Assembly: GCA_023390955.1 (NCBI GenBank)
Contig: JAEWBW010000201.1
Coordinates: forward strand, 1 to 6,529
Direction: 5' to 3'
Length of the DNA: 6,529 bases
Origin: Pseudomonadota bacterium
Lineage (GTDB): Bacteria > Pseudomonadota > Alphaproteobacteria > Rhizobiales > Xanthobacteraceae
The position numbers and the translations under genes were made by a program. The notes under the pieces were generated by a model. That model worked only from the letters and a program-made list of their open reading frames with translations. It was not told the DNA's origin and did not search any database. Positions 1-4,876 of the stretch are shown piece after piece; within the stretch, counting starts at the first letter, position 1; the number at the start of each line of letters is the position of its first letter.

Positions 1-29
1 GCTTTGGCCTGGTACTCATGAATATTCAT
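1..29 (-). CDS. sucC: Succinyl-CoA ligase (ADP-forming) beta subunit, first nine codons only
   Basis: Only the N-terminus lies in the window; the gene continues past the left edge. The minus strand reads ATG at 29-27 and then gives MNIHEYQAK, the characteristic opening of the SucC beta subunit, which begins its ATP-grasp domain. A good Shine-Dalgarno, AGGGAG, lies at 42-37, seven bases before the ATG. SucC pairs with SucD in the cytoplasm and converts succinyl-CoA to succinate with ATP formation in the TCA cycle. Position supports the call: it lies downstream of mdh on the same strand, and mdh-sucCD is a familiar order in rhizobia and relatives. Identification rests on nine residues plus context, so a related malate-CoA ligase beta subunit (MtkA), which can open in a similar way, cannot be fully excluded. 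Confidence 0.8.
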
Positions 30-88
30 ATGGTCGCTCCCTGAACCCGCGGGCGGTAACCCCAAGGGCCCACCTCAGTCCTGCTGCT

Positions 89-116
89 GGCATACCATAT
101 ACCACAGGAACTGCAA
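89..116 (-). promoter_or_regulatory. Weak candidate promoter for sucC
   Basis: On the minus strand, TTGCAG (116-111) and TATGCC (94-89) are separated by 16 bases and could serve as -35 and -10 elements. Both match the sigma-70-type consensus only partly. A transcript would start near position 82, giving a leader of about 50 bases before the sucC ATG. The candidate lies between the mdh terminator hairpin and sucC, where a sucC promoter would be expected if the hairpin stops transcription. It is a pattern match only. Confidence 0.25.
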
Positions 117-197
117 CCCGGATTCTCTGACACGTTCGAATCTCTGGTCTTACCGGACCGGGACACCGCCCGACGGCGGTCAGGCGGGCCCGGAAAC

Positions 198-232
198 GAA
201 ACCGCCGAAGACCGGTTTTCGATCTTCGGCGG
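198..232 (-). terminator. Rho-independent-type terminator downstream of mdh
   Basis: CCGCCGAAGA (202-211) and TCTTCGGCGG (223-232) form a perfect 10-bp stem with an 11-base loop (212-222). Read on the minus strand, the stem starts 13 bases after the mdh stop codon and is followed by TTTCGTTT, a moderately U-rich tail interrupted by CG. It fits a terminator for the mdh transcript. The imperfect tail means it could be leaky, or act as a 3' stabiliser of mdh mRNA that lets some transcription continue into sucC. Confidence 0.6.
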
Positions 233-245
233 GAAACTTCGCTGC

Positions 246-1214
246 TTACTTGCCGAGAAGATCGGGGGCGATCTTCTTGCAGGCGTCCACCAGGCCCTGC
301 ACGGCGCCGACCGACTTGTCGAAGGCCTCGCGGTCCTTGCCGGCCAGCTCGATCTCGACGACGCGCTCGACACCCTTGGAGCCGATCACGACGGGAACGC
401 CGACATACATGTCCTTCACGGCATATTCGCCGTTCAGATAAGCGGCGCAGGGCAGAACACGCTTCTTGTCACGCAGATAGCTCTCGGCCATCGCGATCGC
501 CGAGGCGGCCGGCGCATAGAAGGCCGAGCCGGTCTTGAGGAGGTTCACGATCTCGGCGCCGCCGTTGCGGGTGCGGTCGACGATCTCGTCGAGGCGCGCC
601 TGCGAGGTCCAGCCCATCTTGACGAGGTCCGGCAGCGGGATGCCGGCGACGGTGGAGTACTTCACCAGCGGCACCATGGTGTCGCCGTGGCCGCCGAGCA
701 CGAAGGCGGTGACGTCTTCGACGGAGACGTTGAACTCGTCGGCCAGGAAGTAGCGGAAGCGCGCCGAATCCAGCACGCCGGCCATGCCGACGACCTTCTT
801 GTGCGGCAGGCCCGAAGCCTTCTGCAGCGCCCAGACCATCGCGTCGAGCGGGTTGGTGATGCAGATGACGAACGCGTCGGGGGCGTACTTCTTGATGCCG
901 GCGCCGACCTGCTCCATGACCTTGAGATTGATGGAGAGAAGATCATCGCGGCTCATGCCGGGCTTGCGCGGCACGCCGGCCGTGACGATGCAGACCTTGG
1001 CGTTGTCGAGCGCTTCGTAGGAATTCGCGCCGGTGTAGTGGGCGTCGAAGCCGTCGACCGGCGAGGACTGCGCGATGTCGAGCGCCTTGCCCTGCGGCAC
1101 GCCCTCGGCGATGTCGAACATCACCACGTCGCCCAGTTCTTTCAGGCCGATGAGATGAGCCAACGTTCCGCCGATCTGACCGGAGCCAATCAAAGCAATC
1201 TTGTCGCGCGCCAT
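246..1214 (-). CDS. mdh: Malate dehydrogenase (NAD-dependent, LDH-like type)
   Basis: Cytoplasmic TCA-cycle enzyme that oxidises L-malate to oxaloacetate with NAD+. The product is 322 residues, the usual length for this family. The N-terminal Rossmann fold has the GSGQIG nucleotide-binding loop (Gly10, Gly12, Gly15) and Asp34 at the end of the second strand, which favours NAD over NADP. The mobile loop AGVPRKPGMSR carries Arg83 and Arg89, the arginines that bind the dicarboxylate and distinguish malate from lactate dehydrogenases. Asn121 (TNPLD), Asp149 and Arg152 (LDSAR), and the catalytic His176 (GGHGD) are all present. The start at 1214 is chosen because MARDKIALIGSG matches the family N-terminus and AAAGGA (1229-1224) lies nine bases upstream. 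The frame stays open to 1289, but that extension (rich in Gly, His and Pro) is unlike the family. It lies downstream of zapE on the same strand and upstream of sucC. All catalytic residues are intact. Confidence 0.97.
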   Translation of the reverse strand: MARDKIALIGSGQIGGTLAHLIGLKELGDVVMFDIAEGVPQGKALDIAQSSPVDGFDAHYTGANSYEALDNAKVCIVTAGVPRKPGMSRDDLLSINLKVMEQVGAGIKKYAPDAFVICITNPLDAMVWALQKASGLPHKKVVGMAGVLDSARFRYFLADEFNVSVEDVTAFVLGGHGDTMVPLVKYSTVAGIPLPDLVKMGWTSQARLDEIVDRTRNGGAEIVNLLKTGSAFYAPAASAIAMAESYLRDKKRVLPCAAYLNGEYAVKDMYVGVPVVIGSKGVERVVEIELAGKDREAFDKSVGAVQGLVDACKKIAPDLLGK

Positions 1215-1238
1215 GTGAACCTGTCCTTTAGACACGTA

Positions 1239-1263
1239 AGGGTGGGGAAAACTGAGAGGGTGG
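1239..1263. repeat. Pair of 7-bp direct repeats in the mdh leader
   Basis: AGGGTGG occurs at 1239-1245 and again at 1257-1263 on the plus strand (CCACCCT on the mdh sense strand), 18 bases apart from start to start. The pair sits 25-50 bases upstream of the mdh start codon, just after the candidate -10 element. It could be a tandem regulator site or an mRNA feature. A chance match in GC-rich sequence is equally possible. Confidence 0.3.
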
Positions 1264-1289
1264 TTATCCCTTTCGCCTCCCCCGTTCAA
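1263..1289 (-). promoter_or_regulatory. Weak candidate promoter for mdh
   Basis: The gap between the zapE stop (1425) and the mdh start (1214) is 210 bases and must hold the mdh promoter if mdh is not only read through from zapE. The best match I see on the minus strand is TTGAAC (1289-1284), preceded by C as in the alphaproteobacterial CTTGAC preference, and GATAAC (1268-1263). They are 15 bases apart, slightly short. The predicted transcript would have a leader of about 45 bases containing the SD AAAGGA. No strong zapE terminator is visible in this gap. Confidence 0.27.
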
Positions 1290-1424
1290 GTCGGCGGATG
1301 CCCAATTCTCGGGCTTGCCGCGTATACAAGCGCAATCCTGTCATTCCATGCCGCGCGCGCAGCGTTAACCCGAAAGTCACGCGCGATGCGCTCGGGGTTT
1401 CCAGCTGCCCGACAGGGATAGGAC

Positions 1425-2612
1425 TTAAGTCTCGACCAGCCCCTTGGTCGAGCCGCTGGCCGTGGAATCCTTGCGGCCGTGAGGCAGCGCCAGATAGGAT
1501 TCCGAGCTCATTTCGATCAGGCGCGACGAGGTCCGCTTGAATTCGTTGGCCTCGTTGCCCTCATGGGCAAGGTACAGCGACACCGGATTGGCCTCGGCCG
1601 AGGCCATCAGCTTCACCGCGTTGTCATAGAGCGCATCGATCAGCGTGACGAAACGCTTGGCGGCGTTGCGCTGGGAGAGATCCATCACTGGAATATGGTC
1701 GACCAGGATGGTGTGGTAGTCGTGCGCGAGCCTGAGATAGTCGGAGGCGCCGAGCGGTTGCTCGCAGAGATCGGCGAATGAAAACCGCGCCACGCCATTC
1801 GCCGAGCACGGCACGTGCAGGATACGGCCCTTGATCGAAATGTCGCGCGGCTTGCACTTGGCGTTGCCGGTCATCTTGACCCAGGCGCGATTGAGCGCGG
1901 TGTCGGCATCGGTATCCACGGGCGTCAGCCACATCGGTACGCCCTGCAGCTTCTCGAGCCGGAAGTCGGTGCGCGCATCCAGCCGCCGCACGTCCATGTG
2001 GTCGGTGATGTGCTTGATGAAGGGCAGGAACAGTGCGCGGTTCAGACCGCCCTTGTAGAGATCGTCGGGCGCGACGTTGGAGGTCGCGACCACCACGGTG
2101 CCGAGTTCGAACAGCTTTGCGAACAGGCGGCCGAGGATCATCGCGTCCGCGATGTCGGTGACGTGGAATTCGTCGAAGCAGAGCAGCCAGCTCTCTTCGA
2201 AGATCGCGTTTGCGGTGAGCGTGATGACGTCGCTGTCGGCGATCTCGCCGCGCGAAATGCTCTGGCGATAATCGTAAATGCGCTCGTGCACGTCCGCCAT
2301 GAATTCGTGGAAATGCGCGCGACGCTTGCTCTCGACGGAGGCGTGCTGGACGAACAGGTCCATCAGCATGGTCTTGCCGCGGCCGACCTCGCCATGGACA
2401 TAGAGCCCGCGCGGCGCCTCATCCTTGTCGCCGCCGCCGAACAGGCGGCTCAGCAGCCCCTGCTTGCGCGTGGGATTGTAGTTCGCCAGCCGCTCGTCGA
2501 GCGCCGCATAGGCGGCAGCAACTTCCGCCTGCGCAGCATCGGGCTCGATCGCACCGGAGTCGATCTCAGCCTGATACGCGTCGCGGAAGGAGGAGTCTGG
2601 CGTGGAGAGCAT
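1425..2612 (-). CDS. zapE: Cell division protein ZapE (AFG1-like P-loop ATPase)
   Basis: The 395-residue product is an AFG1/LACE1-family ATPase. E. coli ZapE associates with the Z-ring and affects its stability, and mitochondrial homologues act in protein quality control; the exact role in this organism is inferred. Visible motifs are Walker A GEVGRGKT at residues 74-81 (Lys80, Thr81), the family-typical FHEFM segment at 101-105, Walker B LLCFDEF with Asp147 and Glu148, and sensor-1 ATSN near 176-179, followed by YKGGLNR. Length is normal and nothing is missing. The start at 2612 is effectively forced: an in-frame stop (TAA, 2621-2619) lies three codons upstream, and I find no other in-frame ATG, GTG or TTG in roughly the first 45 codons. 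The SD-like AAAGGG (2620-2615) is unusually close, only two bases from the ATG. thpR is upstream and mdh downstream on the same strand; zapE next to mdh is a common alphaproteobacterial order. Confidence 0.93.
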   Translation of the reverse strand: MLSTPDSSFRDAYQAEIDSGAIEPDAAQAEVAAAYAALDERLANYNPTRKQGLLSRLFGGGDKDEAPRGLYVHGEVGRGKTMLMDLFVQHASVESKRRAHFHEFMADVHERIYDYRQSISRGEIADSDVITLTANAIFEESWLLCFDEFHVTDIADAMILGRLFAKLFELGTVVVATSNVAPDDLYKGGLNRALFLPFIKHITDHMDVRRLDARTDFRLEKLQGVPMWLTPVDTDADTALNRAWVKMTGNAKCKPRDISIKGRILHVPCSANGVARFSFADLCEQPLGASDYLRLAHDYHTILVDHIPVMDLSQRNAAKRFVTLIDALYDNAVKLMASAEANPVSLYLAHEGNEANEFKRTSSRLIEMSSESYLALPHGRKDSTASGSTKGLVET

Positions 2613-2682
2613 CGCCCTTTACCGCCAGAGACGGCGGCAAATTGCAAGCCGTGAAATGGTGGAACCGGTATGCGCGTCGGGC

Positions 2683-2705
2683 TGCGACGCCGCGTCGGCG
2701 CCGCA
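2683..2705. repeat. GC-rich imperfect hairpin between thpR and zapE
   Basis: TGCG-A-CGCCG (2683-2692) pairs with CGGCG-C-CGCA (2696-2705): nine pairs with one A/C mismatch around a three-base loop. On the minus strand it lies 33 bases past the thpR stop and 71 bases before the zapE start. It has no U-rich tail, so it is not a standard intrinsic terminator. It could cause pausing or protect the thpR 3' end. The rest of this 125-base gap shows no clear promoter. Confidence 0.3.
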
Positions 2706-2737
2706 TCTGGAATACCAGGCTCAGCGAGAGCAGCCCA

Positions 2738-3274
2738 CTACTCGCAGAGCTGGTAGCTATCCTCGACCACATACGGTCCGCCGCCGGTCGAGGCGCGCGC
2801 GGAGAACAGCACGAAACGCTCGGCCGTGAAAACCTTGCTCGGGAAGTAGCCGCGCAGCGAGAGATAATCGGCGACGTCCTGGTCCGAGGCATCGTGCAGC
2901 CGCGCCAGCGTGACGTGCGGGATGAACTTGCGCCCCTCGGGATCGAGGCCGATGCGCTGCATCATCCGTTCGAGCTCGGCCTGCAATTCCATCAGCGGCT
3001 TGCTCGGCGCGATGGTGGCGACCACCGCGCGCGGCTTGCGGCCACCGAAGCTTGTCAGCCCCTGCACCTTCACCTCGAACGGCTTGCGGTCGACGCGAAA
3101 CAGCATCGAGGCGATCTCGTTGGCGGACATGCCGTCGATATCGCCGATGAAGCGCAGGGTGACGTGATAATTTTCGGGATCGATCCAGCGGGCGCCGGGA
3201 AGGCCGCCGCGCAAATTGGAAAGCGACTGGCCGATTTCGGCCGGGATTTCCAGACCAGTGAACAAACGCGGCAT
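2738..3274 (-). CDS. thpR: RNA 2',3'-cyclic phosphodiesterase (LigT/ThpR, 2H phosphoesterase family)
   Basis: The 178-residue cytoplasmic enzyme belongs to the 2H phosphoesterase family. Known members open 2',3'-cyclic phosphate ends of RNA to 2'-phosphomonoesters and can, reversibly, join tRNA halves by a 2'-5' linkage. The two defining HxTL motifs are intact: HVTL at residues 37-40 (His37, Thr39) within YHVTLRFIGD, and HVTL at 120-123 (His120, Thr122) in FIPHVTLAR. The length is typical and the opening MPRLFTGLEIP matches the family (RLF.. at the first strand). The start at 3274 is chosen for that match and for the SD CGGGAG (3289-3284), nine bases upstream. An extension to 3325 remains open but its first 17 residues are not family-like. 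It is followed by zapE on the same strand after 125 bases. The physiological RNA substrate is unknown for most members, and I infer nothing more here. Confidence 0.92.
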   Translation of the reverse strand: MPRLFTGLEIPAEIGQSLSNLRGGLPGARWIDPENYHVTLRFIGDIDGMSANEIASMLFRVDRKPFEVKVQGLTSFGGRKPRAVVATIAPSKPLMELQAELERMMQRIGLDPEGRKFIPHVTLARLHDASDQDVADYLSLRGYFPSKVFTAERFVLFSARASTGGGPYVVEDSYQLCE

Positions 3275-3340
3275 CGTTGAGCACTCCCGATGCTTGGGCA
3301 TGAACCCCGAGAGGATCATATCCAAATTTTAGAGCCGGCG

Positions 3341-3366
3341 ACGAATCAACCGGTACCCTGATTCGT
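3341..3366. repeat. Perfect 8-bp inverted repeat upstream of thpR
   Basis: ACGAATCA (3341-3348) and TGATTCGT (3359-3366) are exact reverse complements around a 10-base spacer. The element lies in the 173-base gap between the tesA stop and the thpR start, 67 bases before the thpR ATG. On the minus strand it is followed by the AT-rich CTAAAATTTGGATATGATCC, which includes TAAAAT and TATGAT, possible -10 elements without a convincing -35. It could be an operator for thpR. It has no U-tail that would make it a terminator. Confidence 0.4.
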
Positions 3367-3410
3367 AGCGCAGTTATGTGACTCTGCGAAGCACAGCGCG
3401 GGCTAGTCCG

Positions 3411-3432
3411 GTAAAACCCTGGGAATAGGGTT
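3411..3432 (-). terminator. Probable weak terminator downstream of tesA
   Basis: On the minus strand AACCCT (3432-3427) and AGGGTT (3420-3415) form a 6-bp stem with a six-base loop, running into TTTTAC, so the descending arm merges with a short U-run. It begins 15 bases after the tesA stop codon, the expected place for a terminator. The stem is short and only half GC, so termination may be partial. Confidence 0.42.
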
Positions 3433-3447
3433 AGCGCTGCCCGCTTT

Positions 3448-4152
3448 TCAACGCCGTTGCTCGCCGATCGTGCGCAGGAATGCCTCCACCGTGGGCATGA
3501 TGCCGGTGACGATGATGTCGACGCCGGCCGCTGTCGGATGAATGCCGTCGGCCTGGTTGAGCTTTGCGTCGGCCGCGACGCCTTCGAGGAAGAACGGGTA
3601 CAGCGGCACGTCGAATTTTTTCGCAAGGTCCGGATAAATCGAATTGAAGCGCGCGGCGTAGTCGGCGCCGTAATTCGGCGGCGCCACCATCCCGCACAGC
3701 ATCACCGCGATCTTGCGCGCCTTGAGCCGGGCCACGATGTCGCCGAGCGCCGCGCGCGTGACGTCCGGATCGAGGCCCCGCAGCGCGTCGTTGGCGCCGA
3801 GTTCGACAATGACGCCCTCGGTTCCCTCAGGCACGGACCAGTCGAGCCGGTCGCGGCCGCCCGAGGAGGTATCGCCGGACACGCCGGCATTGGTCATGTC
3901 GACCACTATGCCTTTGTCCTGCAATGCCTTTTTCAGTTTCGCCGGAAACGCGTCTTGGCCCTGGAGACCGAGACCGGCGCTTAAGGAATCGCCGAGCACG
4001 ACCAGCTTGATGGGCTTTGCGGCTGCCGTTCCCTGCGCCGCCGCCGGGGCCACGAAGGCCGTCATGAAAGCGACCATCAACACGGCTATGTGCATGAAGA
4101 ATCGATAACGCCCCTCGACCGGGCCGCCGGACTTGCCATATGACCGGACCAT
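3448..4152 (-). CDS. tesA: Periplasmic GDSL esterase / lysophospholipase (TesA-like arylesterase)
   Basis: SGNH hydrolase of the E. coli TesA type (thioesterase I / lysophospholipase L1), hydrolysing acyl esters and thioesters in the periplasm. From the start at 4152 it has 234 residues. A basic n-region ending RYRFF is followed by a hydrophobic core (about 20-35) and an AAA/QG signal-peptidase-I site after residue 39. All SGNH blocks are visible: VLGDSLSAG with nucleophile Ser56, SGD with Gly93, GAND with Asn121, and DGIHP with Asp202 and His205. The start is uncertain. 4164 (MRVSM) has the best SD, AGAGGA, four bases upstream; 4152 (MVRSY) keeps the basic n-region with minimal overlap; 4095 (MHIAV) avoids overlap but loses the positive charges and has no SD. 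A longer frame to 4239 would run 89 bases into the divergent ybbA gene and is unlikely. The divergent neighbour pair is ybbA-ybbP, as in E. coli. Confidence 0.93.
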   Translation of the reverse strand: MVRSYGKSGGPVEGRYRFFMHIAVLMVAFMTAFVAPAAAQGTAAAKPIKLVVLGDSLSAGLGLQGQDAFPAKLKKALQDKGIVVDMTNAGVSGDTSSGGRDRLDWSVPEGTEGVIVELGANDALRGLDPDVTRAALGDIVARLKARKIAVMLCGMVAPPNYGADYAARFNSIYPDLAKKFDVPLYPFFLEGVAADAKLNQADGIHPTAAGVDIIVTGIMPTVEAFLRTIGEQRR

Positions 4153-4876
4153 GGACACTCGCATCGAATCCTCTTCGCTCGCCGGCACCGAAACGCCGGA
4201 CACCATCACCATCTCCAACGTCAATCTCTCTTTGGGCACGGGCGCGGCACGCGTTCACATTCTCAAGGATATCAGCTTGCGCGTCGGCTCGGGCGAGGCG
4301 ATCGGCCTGATCGGCCCGTCAGGCTCGGGCAAATCCACGCTGCTGATGGTGATGGCGGGGCTGGAGCGTCCTGATAGCGGAGAGGTGGTGGTGGATGGCA
4401 CGCCTTTCAATGCCCTCGACGAGGACGCGCTCGCCCGCTTCCGCGGCCGCCAGGTCGGCATCGTCTTTCAGTCGTTTCACCTGATCCCCACCATGACGGC
4501 GCTGGAGAACGTCGCCGTGCCGCTCGAGCTTGCCGGCAATCCGGACGCCGCCAAGCGCGCGGCCGAGGAGTTGCACTCGGTCGGGCTCGGCGAGCGCCTG
4601 CATCACTATCCCTCGCAATTGTCCGGTGGCGAGCAGCAGCGCGTCGCGCTTGCCCGCGCGCTGGCGCCGGATCCGGCGATCCTCGTCGCCGACGAGCCCA
4701 CCGGCAATCTGGATGAGACCACGGGACGGCAGATCGTCGATCTCCTGTTCAGCAAGCATGCCGAGCGCGGCATGACGCTGGTGCTGGTGACGCACGACAA
4801 TTCGCTCGCGCATCGCTGCGACCGCGTCATCCGCCTGCGTTCGGGCCGCATCGACACGCAGCCCGTGCAAGCATGA
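4151..4876 (+). CDS. ybbA: ABC transporter ATP-binding protein, YbbA-like (MacB/LolD group)
   Basis: The 241-residue cytoplasmic ATPase energises an FtsX-type permease. Motifs in order are Walker A GPSGSGKST (residues 55-63, Lys61), Q-loop FQSF (Gln107), signature LSGGEQQR (158-165), Walker B ILVADEP (Asp181, Glu182), D-loop NLD (186-188) and H-loop His215 (VTHD). The stretch FQSFHLIPTMTALENV is close to the corresponding E. coli YbbA region and, with the tesA neighbour, favours YbbA over LolD or MacB. The start is the ATG at 4151. An in-frame TTG at 4133 would add six residues. Neither has a clear SD, and the family N-terminus is variable. The gene ends in ATGA, its TGA overlapping the ATG of the permease, so translation is probably coupled. 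Any promoter must lie inside the tesA coding region, because the two genes' likely starts overlap. The substrate is not shown by the sequence; a lipid or hydrophobic ester is inferred from the TesA partner. Confidence 0.94.
   Translation: MDTRIESSSLAGTETPDTITISNVNLSLGTGAARVHILKDISLRVGSGEAIGLIGPSGSGKSTLLMVMAGLERPDSGEVVVDGTPFNALDEDALARFRGRQVGIVFQSFHLIPTMTALENVAVPLELAGNPDAAKRAAEELHSVGLGERLHHYPSQLSGGEQQRVALARALAPDPAILVADEPTGNLDETTGRQIVDLLFSKHAERGMTLVLVTHDNSLAHRCDRVIRLRSGRIDTQPVQA

Noticed and set aside
131..160. GTTCGAATC at 134-142, reminiscent of a tRNA T-loop
   Set aside because: The flanking bases do not form a T-stem, and there is no acceptor, D or anticodon arm around it.
1215..1289. N-terminal extension of mdh by 25 residues
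   Set aside because: The extension does not look like any MDH N-terminus, and a well-spaced SD precedes the ATG at 1214.
687..1421. Plus-strand open frame of 244 codons opposite mdh
   Set aside because: It lies almost wholly antisense to a complete malate dehydrogenase with all catalytic residues. The product is rich in Asp, Arg, Val and His with no recognisable domain, typical of the mirror frame of GC-rich genes.
1381..1424. Possible terminator after zapE (TCGGG...CCCGA on the minus strand)
   Set aside because: The stem is only five pairs around an 11-base loop and no U-run follows; too weak to annotate.
1815..2654. Plus-strand open frame of 279 codons opposite zapE
   Set aside because: It mirrors the intact ZapE coding region; composition is low-complexity (Val, Glu, Asp, Arg) and no domain is recognisable.
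2757..3626. Minus-strand 289-codon frame spanning thpR, the gap and part of tesA
   Set aside because: It runs through two well-supported genes in the wrong frame; the Arg/Ala/Ser-rich product matches no family I recognise.
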